The translations under genes were made by a program, and so were the position numbers. Of a DNA stretch of 64,000 nucleotides, positions 47,806-59,658 are shown piece by piece. This DNA is from Torymus aiolomorphi (Eukaryota; Arthropoda; Insecta; Hymenoptera; Torymidae). The stretch covers positions 45,445,083 to 45,509,082 of the forward strand of contig CM070874.1 in assembly GCA_036365515.1 (NCBI GenBank), written 5' to 3'. A model generated the notes under the pieces. That model had not been told where the DNA came from, made no database searches, and saw only the letters and a program-made list of their open reading frames with translations. The stretch's first letter is position 1. Each line of letters opens with the position of its first letter.

Positions 47806-49034
47806 GGGGAGGGCGGGGCACGTGTGACACCCTAACTTTGATTAAAAATAACAACTAAACCGTGTATTATTTCAAAATGTACAAAAACGGAATAATTAGA
47901 TCAGAAAAAAATAAAATAAAATAAACTATTAACTTTTTTTTCATTTTCTTTTAATTATTGATAAAATACAGAAAAGAAATTCTGAAAAAAATGCTCTACG
48001 TGCCCCACCGGCGGGTGGATTGTGGCACCCGACGGGGCACGCATGGCACGGTCAAATTTAATATTTTACTATAGGTATTTTTCAATTCTTTTTTCCAGTA
48101 ATTAATACTTTAATAATTATGCCATAATAAAATTTTCAAAAATCAAATAATTAATCAGTCTATTGAAAATTAAAAATTTTATTTTTATTAAGGAACATAA
48201 CAATTTTTATTTTAAAATAAATTATTACATTTTAATAAATGATTTTATATTATAAATTCCTTCTTATAAAATATGATCACAACATAATACTTTTGTTTGA
48301 TTAACAAATTATCATTATTATTACAATAAGTTTAAATTTAAAGATTTCGCATCATTTTCATCTATGTAGCATATTTGAACTACCTGACCATTGAAAAAGG
48401 CAGTTTGAGTATCTACAATTGATTCCTTCCTTACCATTGTTTTTTCTACTCTATAACTTAATACGCAGTCGAAATAATCGTTATTTACTTATTAATGTAA
48501 TAATTGAAACTAAAAACTACTTAAAACTAAATTATTGCACTGCGTAGTTGTTAACCCATCTTGCTCCATTTTTGGTTTGTAGGTTACATCACTTCGCTCG
48601 GCGGCCGCCGCGGCGCACTGATACGCCCGAGTGTGCCACGCGTGCCCCGCCAGGGTGCCACGTCATGCCCCATTTTAATACCATTTTCATTTTTTAATTA
48701 TATTATTTATAAAGATTTTCTGAAAAAAACAAAAACAGGGCTTGAAAGATAAAAGTTGAAACTATCAAATAGGTTTGGTCTCATTTAGAAAAAAAATCAT
48801 TTTCTCGTTGCTCCAAGCGACTTAAAAATGAAGTCAACCTTGTTTCTAAGCACCGATTTTCAATCTTATTAAATTAAATGTTAAACATTATCTATAATCT
48901 CAAAAGTATAGAGGAAAATTCTAAAAGCATATCTAATTAGGTTTATGTAAAAATTACATTTTTTGCATTCATTAATATTAAAAATATGAGGGTGCCAAAC
49001 TTACCTACCTGACACGCCATGCCCCGCCTTCCCC
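47806..49034. mobile_element. GC-tipped TIR element (~1.2 kb)
   Basis: GGGGAGGGCGGGGCACGTGT at 47806 mirrors CACGCCATGCCCCGCCTTCCCC ends (last base 49034). TA flanks both sides. Related GC blocks recur inside (CACCCGACGGGGCACGCATG at 48027 and GCGTGCCCCGCCAGGGTGCC near 48641, opposite orientation). No protein is encoded. Confidence 0.75.
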
Positions 49035-49307
49035 TATATATGGTGACGTATCGCAGTTATAAGAATCCAAGTTAATAATATTAAAAAAGTATACATAATT
49101 AGTTACAGTTAATGCACCTTTTTTTAAAGGTAGGCACATTAAATCCGACAAGATATTTTCGAATACTAAAGAAGGGATGATAGTCTAAAAAAAGTTGGTA
49201 ATTGTACATTACGCAACTAGTGCGCAAAGTAGGTCATTCCCGCACGAGTTGAGTTTGTCGCCCGAGCGTAGCGAGGATGACCTACTGCGCACGTGTTGTG
49301 TATACTA

Positions 49308-49448
49308 TTTTTCCTAAGGAGTTGCGCAGAGTTTGATTTTGCAAACCGGAATGAGCGCGCAAAATAGAGCACATTCCCGCACTAGTGTGCTATTTTGCAC
49401 ACTCATTCGGGTTTGCACAATCGAATTTTGCACACTCCGTTAGGAAAA
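49308..49448. repeat. Hairpin repeat
   Basis: TTTTCCTAAGGAGTTGCGCA at 49308 mirrors the TGCACACTCCGTTAGGAAAA end at 49448; GAATGAGCGCGCAAAATAG and CTATTTTGCACACTCATTC pair in the middle. A GC-rich direct relative (GCGCAAAGTAGGTCATTCCC) lies just upstream at 49216. Confidence 0.75.
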
Positions 49449-50599
49449 GAATTTTTTTTAATGATGTAAAAAGGATGAAAATTTCCTACAGTATGCAGGC
49501 AAAACCTCTAAATTTAGGGCTTTTCCGATTGCCCATGGAGCTTATCCTTATTTAAAAGTGAGTTTTATGTACTGGAACATTTTACTGGATTTGGATTTTA
49601 TAAATATTTGATTGACTAAGATAGCTCAATATATGTGAACCATAAACACGTACGATACAGTACGATAAAAGTTTTAGAGAATTGCTCATATGAAGAAAAG
49701 AAGTAATAAAAAGTTTTGTTTTTAATGATAAAATAGAATGGAATGACATTACAAAGTTCTTTGAGAAAGCATTCTGCGAAAGCAGTTAGCAGCAGTTTTA
49801 AATTATAACGATTTTAATTTTTTTCGAATTTTTTGACCTTTAAGATGACCTTCAAAATGTCCACAAAAATTTGTGTGGATTCAATATTATTTCCACTATT
49901 ACTCAGAATTTTTTCAGATTTTTTCTGTAGCGCATTTTAGAAATAAAAATTATTATGTAAAAACACGACTTTTTTGAGGTTAGATCGGTACGGGAATGGG
50001 TTCGGAAGGCGTTTGGGTGGGAAAACTTACTTTTTTTAGTGTCCAAACAAATATATGAAGCTTATAGCAAAGGCATTTTGAATATTATAATGAGATACCC
50101 TTTTGATATCAATATAATAAATATTTACAGCTATATCTTTTTGATATCTTCAAATTAACAAGTGGATGATCAGGGGTGTGGGATAATCACTTGAAATTTT
50201 AAATTTTGTACCTACCAAGTGGTTAAAATTTCAAACCAAATATCCGACTGTCACGACCAAAAATATTTGAGGTTAAAAGTTTTGAATGAGTTCGATGAAA
50301 AACGATCTAAATCAAAAAATAAAAATGCTAACATGACATTTTACTTGATGCTGCCTTTATTAAGATAAATAAGAAAATATCATTCATATCGTGTATCATA
50401 TAAATTTGTTGCGGGAACTTGCACTCTAAATCGTTATCTGTTCACTTTAACATAAAAGGCTAGTTTTTTAATAATTATTTTCTGGAAAACTAATAAATAT
50501 AATCTCTTGATATTTCAACAAAATATTATCTTAAATAAATTTAATAAATGGTCAAAATTTCAAGACGATTAATCAAACCCTCTATGAGAAATCGCTATT
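49449..50599. other. No gene seen
   Basis: AT-rich; no frames or repeats paired elsewhere, apart from a weak R-like start near 50180. Confidence 0.35.
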
Positions 50600-51500
50600 C
50601 GAAAATATTTAATACAAATTTTTAAACTCTAATATCTTTGGTCGTGACAGTCCGATTTTTCCAGGAAATGAACTCGGTTCAAAGACATAAAGAAACTATC
50701 TGTGTGCTAAATTTCAAAACGTTTGGTTGATGAAAATGCGCTTATTTTCAAAAATATTTTTTTTCTCGAAAACCAATGAAGATAATCTTTTGAAAATTTA
50801 ATACAATATTGCCCACACCAAATTTAATAACTGATTAAAATTTCAAACTGATTGATTAAATACTTTATGAGAAATCGTTCTAAAATATTAAAAAAAAAAA
50901 AGTTTAACCTTAAATATCTTTGGTCGTAGTGGATAAATTTTTTTAGGTAGTGAACTCGGTTTGAAGATATGAAAAAGCTATCTCTGTACTACATTTCAAG
51001 ACGATTGGTTGATTTTAACTCCTGTTATCGCCTGGGAAAGAAAATTAATTTTTTGTCAAAAATATTTTTCTCTCGAAAACGACTGAAGATAATCACTTGA
51101 AAATTTAATCCAATATTGTCGCCAATAAATGTAATAAGTAATTAAAATTTCAAGACGATTGATTAAAAATTAAAAAAAAAATATTAAAGAAATTTGAACC
51201 ATATTATCTTTAATAACAAATGACAGACGAAAGATAATATAACTTTTAAAAAAGTAAATTGTAGGTAATTTAACGACCTTTCAAGAGACATTCATAACAT
51301 TAAGTAATACTTACTGTAACAAAAAAAAAAAAAAAAAAACGAAAAATTCAAAGTCGATTTTTGGTTATAAAAGACAAACGAGAAAATGAAAAAATAGGTT
51401 AAGTTAGATTTATTTTCCTTCAAAACGAAGAGAATAAGCTTTGTCTGATGAAAATCGGTCGATTGCTTACAAAATTATAGCCGGTACACATATACAGACA
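50600..51500 (+). repeat. Dispersed repeat R, copy 5 (diverged)
   Basis: Carries TCTTTGGTCGTGACAG, GAACTCGGTTCAAAGA, CCTGTTATCG, TAATAACAAATGACAG and GTAATTTAACGACCTTTCAA blocks in R order, repeated partly twice. A DNA palindrome CTTCCTCTTTGAGGAAAC follows at 51704. Confidence 0.65.
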
Positions 51501-51839
51501 CCATCCTTGATGGATTCTGGCCGAATGTGCCTGCTAAATTTCAAAATCCTGCAATCTCATTGGACAATTTGAGTGTAACCATTAACCTTAAATTGGGATC
51601 GGCCAACGGGATTCCAGGATTTTGAAACTAAGGGGCACGTTCGGCAAGAATCCCTCAAGGATGGGTGTACATACAATCCAAAAATTTTTTCCCCATACAA
51701 ATCTTCCTCTTTGAGGAAACAAAAACGGAATAAAATGCAATCGCAAAAAACACGGGACTTCCTGCCGGAATTTGAAAAATGCGATAAAAATTATCATTAT
51801 ATTATTAAATGAAATTACTTAAATATGATTAAAGAAATA

Positions 51840-52028
51840 CTAAATAAAAATACTTATATTACCTTGACAGAGAAAGTAACTAATTATAGTAATCACAGCA
51901 GCAATGAGTGTTATTGCGTAAGGAGCAAGAATCCAAAGAAATTTGTTTAATTGCATCAACGAATCAATATCCAGACATTGAAGTAGAGCTGTTCTGATCA
52001 ATAAAACAATATCTACTTTCAGCGACAT
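51840..52028 (-). CDS. Short membrane-protein exon (hypothetical)
   Basis: The frame opens MSLKVDIVLLIRTALLQCLD and then encodes one strong helix (FLWILAPYAITLIAAVITII), followed by FLCQG and a consensus-like donor (CAAG|GTAATA at about 51860). It looks like a first coding exon, but I find no convincing downstream exon on the minus strand. Two decayed tandem copies of the region follow to the right. I do not recognise it; it could be host-derived or element cargo. Confidence 0.3.
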   Translation of the reverse strand: MSLKVDIVLLIRTALLQCLDIDSLMQLNKFLWILAPYAITLIAAVITIISYFLCQGNISIFI

Positions 52029-53225
52029 ATACTATACTTATAAAACAATTATCTAAACAAATCTGGAAAAGATAAATTCACATTTAGCATTAAAAATCAA
52101 TATTATTGAATGCGAATATTAATTATGTTGTAAAAAATCTATAAAGCAATAGCTATAATTTATTATCTGTACTTTGCTAATAAATTATAATTACAATTAT
52201 AATTACTATCTATAAAAAATAAATAACAATGTATACAAAACTATTTATTACCTGATAAGTTAATGAAATTGCCTAGTCGCAGCAAGTCAAAAAACGAATA
52301 GGACTATGCAGATCCAACAGTAGTTCTATACTGAAAACTTGTACAACCACTGAAATATGATCAGTGAGTGCTGCTACGCAAGGAACAAGCATCGAAGAAA
52401 ATCTATGTAATTGTAGTAAACCGATCAATGGTCAGATATTGAAGATCCACATTCAGTGGCAAGTATACTATACTTATGAATCAATTATCTAAACAAAACT
52501 GTAACAGAGAAATACACATTTAGCATTAAATATCAATATTATTTAATGCGAATATTAATTATTTTGTATAAAATCTTAGTGAACTAAGATTCTATTGTAT
52601 AACATTCATTAAATCAGTTGTTTTAATTTATTAGCTGTTATTTACTAATAAACTACGATTAAATGATTTATAAAGCTAATAAATGTGTTATATATAAAAA
52701 AGAATTAGTATATATAAAAACACCTATTACCTTATGGTTAATGAAATTGCCTAGTGTAGCAAGTCAAAGAGTGAACACACACTATGGAGATCCAATACTT
52801 CTATACTGGAATACTTGTACGAATACTGAAATCAAATCAGTCGAGTGCTGCTGCGTAAGGAACCAGCATCCAAGGAAATCAATTTAAATCTATTTGTAGC
52901 AACGTATCAATGGCGAGATAATGAAATAGAGCTGTTCTGACCAATTACACAATATCCACTTTCAACAATAAATACAATACTTGGAGCACTGAGGTAAACA
53001 AATCTGTAAAAAAAATTAACATTTAACATTAAAAATCAATGTTATTTCATGGGAAGATTAATTATTTTGTAAAAAATCCTAGTTAATGAAGCAAAATTTT
53101 AGTCTAAAAAATTTATTAAAACAGTACTTTTCATTTATTAACTGTAATTTGCTAATAAAGTATAATTAAAATATGTGCTATCTATAAAAAATAAATAACA
53201 ATATATACAAAAACACTTATTAATA
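51841..53225. repeat. Triplicated ~480-bp segment
   Basis: Three degenerate direct copies. Markers: GCGTAAGGAGCAAGAATCCA (51917), ACGCAAGGAACAAGCATCGA (52375) and GCGTAAGGAACCAGCATCCA (52853); each is followed by a CAAT(A/G)..CAGA(C/T)ATTGAAG block, TTTAGCATTAAA.ATCAATATT and ATTAATTATnTTGTA. GAAATTGCCTAGT opens copies 2 and 3. Only copy 1 keeps the open frame. Confidence 0.75.
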
Positions 53226-53733
53226 TGTTAAAGTATTTTTAATAATAAAATACTGCAATCTATAATATTCATTTAAATAAATTACAAGAAAAAGTTAAAT
53301 TTATTTGTAGGTTATACATGTGCTCTTCACATGCAAACGTAAATATAATAAAAATATTGCAACAATGTAAAAACTATTATTATAACTACATAAATATACA
53401 ATAAATAAATTAGTATTAATTATTTCTATGTTACTTACATTAGTTTAGAAAGTGATGCTGATGAATTTCCGTAACGACTTTATCACGTATAATGCATAAA
53501 CGCTTCCGGCCATATATCGTTAATGTGTCCGAATATTTGCAAACCCATACAGTAAATGACATAGGTTACTATACCTATATACATAAGAAACAAAGGAGCC
53601 GATTTTCATATGTATATATAGGTATAGTAACGCATGATACGTATTGTGCAGCCGATAGGTCAGGCAACTGTTTTACCGCGACAGTTTTTCAGCGCGCAAA
53701 AATTGAAAGCGTCTTCAAATATTAATTATAGAA
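53226..53733. other. No gene seen
   Basis: AT-rich. The 77-codon plus frame at 53492 crosses an inverted pair (ATAGGTTACTATACCTATAT / ATATATAGGTATAGTAAC) and is probably chance. Confidence 0.35.
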
Positions 53734-53861
53734 TAAGGTCCGAATTCATAGTGAGACGTGAGCAGTGAGACGGACTCAAGTAATGTTTGAAGCCATGCTT
53801 TAGTATATCTATATATGCCGTATTTGAGACCGACTCAGCGTCTATATGAATTCGGGCCTAA
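53734..53861. repeat. Hairpin MITE, TAAGGTTCGAATT family (copy 2)
   Basis: TAAGGTCCGAATTCATAG at 53734 mirrors CTATATGAATTCGGGCCTA ending at 53861; TA is likely the duplicated target. Confidence 0.8.
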
Positions 53862-54255
53862 TAGTTTGAAAACTCTTTAGAGCATGAATTAATTAATTAA
53901 AAATAATACAAAATATTATCATAAATAAAATATAAAATAGAAATAATATATAAAATTATTAAAATTTGAGAGTCTATACAAGAAACATCCAGCATAAACC
54001 TTAAAGTTTCAAATAATTAATAATTTTATTAATTATTACGATTTATTATTATTTTGTATTATTATTAAAAATTTTTCTTTTTATCAGAGTAAATGTGCGT
54101 ATTTACACTAGGATTTCTTCATTAAAAGATAGAAACGATATTAATCTTATAAGAATTTTTCAGTTTATTGCTATCTTGAATAAATTAATAAATTACAATA
54201 AATTTGTTTATCGGTTTATATGAGGAATTCTTGGTACAAGCACACACGTTGATTT

Positions 54256-54302
54256 CGATAAAAAAAAATTTTATAGTATTTTATAAGGTTGTTTTAACAG
54301 GG
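54256..54302 (-). repeat. Internal tip-like sequence of the giant element
   Basis: The minus strand reads CCCTGTTAAAACAACCTTAT and continues AAAATACTATAAAA into a T run and ATCGAAAT, matching the left tip at 24184 over ~50 bp. The similarity stops exactly at the CCCTG, as expected of a true transposon end. Confidence 0.7.
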
Positions 54303-54389
54303 TATGATTTTCACATGAAATATAAATGATAAACATGAATAATTATTATTGTAAACAAAATCTGCAGTTTCTAGTTCTATTTAAGATAA

Positions 54390-54775
54390 TGTGTACTTAC
54401 CGACAAATTTTAGAACATATATATCTTTTGCAAATAATAATAGAATTACTAAAAAAAAAATTGAGTATAGTATTTATATATACGGAGCGCCTGACAGAGC
54501 TGTTTTTCCAAAAATCTACTCAGAATTTATTTAATTAAATAAAAGCCGCAATGCCGATAAGTAGGGATCTGTAATACTTCGAATTTTGCCAGTTTTAAAA
54601 CGAGCGTATCTCATGGAAATGCTGATAGAATCGCACAAAAAAAATCTGAGCATAGTATTTACATACACGGAGCGCCTGACAGAATTGTTTTTCCAAATAA
54701 ACGTTCTAATGTTTATTAATTAAATAATGAAATTGGGTTGATTTTTAGGTTCACATCGCCTTAATGATGATACCG
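54390..54775 (+). repeat. Subterminal segment S (copy 2)
   Basis: Same two-part structure as 27390-27770 and in the same orientation, although the adjoining satellite arrays are inverted relative to each other. Confidence 0.6.
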
Positions 54776-54929
54776 AATTAGCTGATGAAGTGATCTCTAC
54801 CCTGATAAAAAAAAGACTATTGAAAAGCCTATTTGCAGCGTTTACTAGTTCTTATTTTATATAGTACACTATAGACGACAATAAACGAATAATTAATTCG
54901 TTTATCAATAAATAATATACATTTTTTTT

Positions 54930-56560
54930 ATTGTTGGCTCTTCTGACAGCATTCGGTTGATGAACCTTTGATGGGATACAGCGATGATTATAAAGCACTA
55001 AAAAAGGTTCGGGCATGTTTCTTTCTCTTACCGTGAAACGGCCTATAAAACCCGAGAAAATAATGCGACAATAAGAAACAATTTAGTTGATATCCCGATA
55101 TATACCTATTCGTTGATAACTAATATTTTATATTGTAATGCCTGATAAATCGCGATAAGCGAATTGAGGAAGAACGGTTTAATCGCCGGTTCAGCCGGCA
55201 GCATCCGGTAAGTGAACCTTACCTTAGATACAACATTCACCATAAAACATTATAAATCGCTCGCGTAGGATTCTTGAAAATGTAGAATTATACCGGTAAA
55301 AACCGATATCCCCCCTACTTTCTATCTAACCGTTGAAAGGCCCATAAAACCCGATACAAAAATGCGGAAAAGGCAATAATCAACTTGATATTCCGATATA
55401 TACCTATTCGTTGGTAATTAATATTTTATCAATGCCTGATAAATAGCGATAAGCGAATTGAATAATAATGCTTTGATCCTCGGTTCAGCCGGTAGCATCC
55501 GGTAGATGAACGTCGAATTTGATGCAACATTCACCATAAAACACTATAAATCGCTCGCGTACGATTCTTGAAAATGTAGAATTATACCGGTAAAAACCGA
55601 TATTCCCCATACTTTCTCTAACCGTTGAAAGCCCCATAAAACCCGATACAAAAATGCGGAAAAGGCAATAATCAACTTGATATCCCGATATATACCTATT
55701 CGTTGGTAATTAATATTTTATATAGCAATGCCTGATAAATAGCGATAAGCGAATTGAATAATAATGCTTTGATCCTCGGTTCAGCCGGTAGCATCCGGAA
55801 GATGAACCTCGAATTTGATGCTACATTCACCATAAAACACTATAAATGGCTCGCGTAGGATTCTTGAAAATGTAGAATTATACCGGTAAAAATCGATATT
55901 CCTCATACTTTCTCTAATCGTTGAAAGCCCCATAAAACCCGATACAAAAATGCGGAAAAGGCAATAATCAACTTGATATCCCGATATATACCTATTCGTT
56001 GGTAATTAATATTTTATATAGCAATGCCTGATAAATAGCGATAAGCGAATTGAATAATAATGCTTTGATCCTCGGTTCAGCCGGTAGCATCCGGAAGATG
56101 AACCTCGAATTTGATGCTACATTCACCATAAAACACTATAAATGGCTCGCGTAGGATTCTTGAAAATGTAGAATTATACCGGTAAAAACCGATATTCCCC
56201 ATACTTTCTCTAACCGTTGAAAGCCCCATAAAATCCGATACAAAAATACGGAAAAGGCAATAATCAACTTGATATCCCGATATATACCTATTCGTTGGTA
56301 ATTAATATTTTATATAGCAATGCCTGATAAATCGCGATAATCGAATTGAGGAAGAACGGTTTGATCGCCGGTTCAGCCGGTAGCATCCGGTAAGTGAGCC
56401 TTGTCTCAGATGCAACATTCACCATAAAACACTATAAATGGTTCGAGCCTATTTGTTGAAAATATAGAATTATAACGGTAAAAACAGATATCAGGTACTT
56501 TCGGTTATCGTGAAACGGCCTATAAAACCTGATAAAAAATGTAGTAGAAAGCAATAATTA
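54930..56560 (-). repeat. Right subterminal satellite array, ~295 bp x ~5.5
   Basis: The reverse complement of the left array: (T)CCCGATATATACCTATTCG recurs at 55094, 55393, 55684, 55980 and 56276. Units at the two ends share the ACCGGATGCTACCGG and TTATGGTGAAT..AGCATC motifs. Confidence 0.9.
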
Positions 56561-57180
56561 GTTGTTTATTCTTAATTTTTATCTTCTAAATTTTTATAAG
56601 TGCTTATATACAAACTTTTAATTTTACAAGTTTTTCACTATAAAATACTATAACTTGTTAGTTTATAATATTATACGAGGTTTCTGCACCCGGAATTCTT
56701 TACAAATCCCTATTAATTATAAAAAAAAAGAATGCTATTATTTATGGTAATTTTGCGATAAGTTCTCATAAAATTTTTTATAAGGAAATCATGATCGATT
56801 TAAAATTTTACATTATTATCATTTTTACTATAAAAGCCGATTGGTATTCTTATGGATTGACTTATAAAACTTCCGCTCTGAAAACTCTTATATGTACTTA
56901 TAACTTTTTTATCTGCTTATTGCGATATGTTCCTATATTCAAAAAACAATGCAATTCAAGATATATTCTTATAAACAATCTTATGAGTATAACCCTATAA
57001 AAGATTATAAGAATGGTTGCCTTATAAAAACTGATATATTTTTTACCGGGAGAAACCCTATATAATCTAAATTTATAAACTTGACATTCATGTTTATAAG
57101 GAATTCACTATAATGGCAGATAAAAATATTTATCCCGATATGTTACTATAAAAATTTTATCGGGAGTCGGATAAAAAGAG
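56561..57180. other. Right subterminal AT-rich DNA
   Basis: No gene. Rich in TTATAAG-type words, as is the left end at 24280-24500. CGAGGTTTCTGCACCCGGA at 56680 has a direct-orientation relative at 24240. The 69-codon frame at 56791 is chance. Confidence 0.5.
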
Positions 57181-57221
57181 GTATATTTTTATCGGATTTT
57201 ATGAGGTCTTTTCAACAGGGA

Positions 57222-57315
57222 GGAATAAAAATTCCCGAAACGTGGGCAAGATAACAACTGGCTTATTCATTTTGAACCACTTCGACAGCTGAACCATTCC
57301 TATCATCTTTCCAAC
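57222..57315. repeat. Right flank repeat, inverted copy of 23969-24060
   Basis: See the left flank: CCCGAAACG, TTCATTTTGAACCACTTCG and CCATTCCTATCATCTTTCC in mirror order. It lies directly outside the right tip. Confidence 0.75.
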
Positions 57316-57539
57316 ATAAATAAGATAATATTGATTCAACGATGTTTATTGAAAAACTTTACCTTATAATAAAGAACATATTCATCCCATCTTTTCGCGC
57401 TATAACCAAACCAGTTATGAGTTTGCGAAAGAATATGATGTAACTCATCTGGCATTTTTTTAAGGCGTACTCCGCGCATTTATCAGCAGAATTACACCCG
57501 CACTTGAGTAAAATCAAATTTGGTACATCCTTCCCCACA

Positions 57540-59410
57540 TAAAACGAAATATTTCAGTGAAATATTTCATGAAATATTTCATGAAATATTTCATGAAACA
57601 TTGCAAAAACCTTGCTAAAATATAACTTAAAAGGTGTAAAAACCTTTTCACAAATATTTCAAGAAAACATTACCAAAAACTTTTAAAAACATTTCGTAAA
57701 AGTTTTAACTTACCACAAATAAAACATTTCAAAAAATCTTTTAAAAAGATTTTTAAAACCATTCCTGAAACCTTTCTAGTAATGATACAACTAAAAAACA
57801 TGATATATTTCATGAAACATTTTGGAAACGTTTTTGAAAGGTTACTTGAAAAGTTTATTATTCCGACTCATTGACGTGTCAAGTAATGTTTTTAAAACCT
57901 TGCAGTAACATTTCGCGAAATGTTACGAGAAAGGTTTTGTAAATATTTCCAACATTATTTTTCGAAAAGTTTTTAAAAGGTTTCAACAACATTTCTCTCT
58001 TGGTATTAAATCTGTTTCTAACAATATTACAGAAACCTTCCTAAAACATTCTCCAAAACCTTTCTACTAATGATACAGCGAAAAACATGATATATTTCAT
58101 GAAACATTTTGGAAATGTTTTTGAAACGTTACTTGAAAAGTTTATTATTCCGACTCATTGTCGTGTCAAGTAATGTTTTTAAAACCTTGCAGTAACATTT
58201 CGCGAAATGTTACGAGAAAGGTTTTGTAAATATTTCCAACATTATTTTTCGAAAAGTTTTTAAAAGGTTTCAACAACATTACTCTCTTGGTATTAAATCT
58301 GTTTGTAACAATATTGCAGAAACCTTCCTAAAACATTCTCCAAAACCTTTCTACTAATGATACAGCGAAAAAACATGATATATTTCATGAAATATTTTGG
58401 AAACGTTTTTGGAAGGTTACTCGAAAAGTTTATTATTCCGACTCATGGACGAGTTATGTAATGTTTTTAAAACCTTGCAGTAACATTTAGCGAAATGTTA
58501 CGAGAAAGGTTTTGTAAATATTTCCAACATTATTTTTCGAGAAGTTTTTAAAAGGTTTCAACAACATTTCTCTCTTGGTATTAAATCTGTTTCTAACAAT
58601 ATTGCAGAAACCTTCCTAAAACAATCTCCGAAATCTTTCTAGTAATGATAAAGCTAAAAAACATGATATATTTCATGAAACATTTTGAAAACGTTTTTGA
58701 AAGGTTACTTGAAAAGTTTATTATTCCGACTCATTGACGTGTCAAGTAATGTTTTTAAAACCTTGCAGTAACATTTCGCGAAATGTTACGAGAAAGGTTT
58801 TGTAAATATTTCCAACATTATTTTTCGAAAAGTTTTTAAAAGGTTTCAACAACATTTCTCTCTTGGTATTAAATCTGTTTCTAACAATATTGCAGAAACC
58901 TTCCTAAAACATTCTCCGAAATCTTTCTACTAATGATACAGCGAAAAAACATGATATATTTCATGAAATATTTTGGAAACGTTTTTGAAAGGTTACTTGA
59001 AAAGTTTATTATTCCGACTCATTGACGTGTCAAGTAATGTTTTTAAAACCTCGCAGTAACATTTCAAGAAATGTTGCAAGAAAGGTTTTGTAAATATTTC
59101 CAATACTATTTTTCGAAAAGGTTTTAAAAGGTTTCAACAACATTTCTCTCTTGGTATTAAATGTATTTCTAACAATATTACAAAAACCTTCCGAAAACAT
59201 TCTCCCAAACCTTTTTAGTAATATATGCAGCGAAAAAGCATGATATATTTCATGAAATTTTTTGGAAACGTTTTTGAAAGGTTAATTGAGATGTGCATTA
59301 TTCCGATTCAAAACTAGTCAAGTAATGTTTTCGAAACCTTGCAGTAATATTTCAAGAAATGTTACGAGAAAGTTTTTGTAAATATTTCCAATATTATTTC
59401 TCGAAAATTT
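57540..59410. repeat. Satellite array 1, 287-288-bp units
   Basis: CATGATATATTTCATGAAA recurs at 57799, 58086, 58374, 58662, 58950 and 59237. The period is 287-288 bp, and copies 1-5 are over 90% alike. Units are built of short palindromic words (TTTCATGAAA; CATTTCGCGAAATGTTACG) and AAACnTTTC-like strings. A looser version starts at 57540. Confidence 0.92.
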
Positions 59411-59658
59411 CCTAAAATTTTTGAATATTCGTATAGTCTTTTAAAAATATTTCTTTTTTAGATTAAGAAAGCTTTTAAAAACTTATCTCAATAATTTCTT
59501 ATAAATTTACCATTAGGAGATACGTATAAATATAACGTGATATATTTTTGGAAGATTTGTAAGTGCGTGTGTGGATGTATGTATACGAGTACAAGACAAA
59601 CGAATGAGTGGAACGGTCCAACGGAATCAACGCCATCGAAGTATAGAGGTAATAAGTA
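59411..59658. other. Spacer between satellite arrays
   Basis: Decaying satellite to about 59500, then unique DNA. The 80-codon minus frame at 59499 overlaps the following hairpin and is not called. Confidence 0.4.

Larger units (their letters stand above)
24184..57220. mobile_element. Giant CACTA/EnSpm-like DNA transposon, ~33 kb, with BEN gene
   Basis: The left tip at 24184 and right tip ending at 57220 share an identical 25 bp in inverted orientation (first 20: CCCTGTTGAAAAGACCTCAT). A 2-bp target duplication AG is possible (AG|CCCTG...CAGGG|AG) but could be chance. Inside each tip is AT-rich subterminal DNA, then a ~295-bp satellite array, in opposite orientations at the two ends. The interior encodes a transposase of the CACTA/EnSpm (Plavaka-like) group and a BEN-domain protein, both minus strand. 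Another tip-like sequence faces left at 54256-54302; it matches the left end over about 50 bp with several differences, so the right end may be composite. Known EnSpm elements have short TIRs, 2-3-bp duplications and long subterminal repeats, which fits. Frame breaks suggest this copy is inactive, or that the assembly is noisy. Confidence 0.65.

Noticed and set aside
49761..51500. Possible gene in the diverged repeat R copy
   Set aside because: No sustained frame; every block is shared with the other non-coding R copies.
24184..57220. Polinton/Maverick or viral insertion as the source of the large TIR structure
   Set aside because: No DNA polymerase B, retroviral integrase, packaging ATPase, protease or capsid-like frame; the transposase blocks are EnSpm-like.
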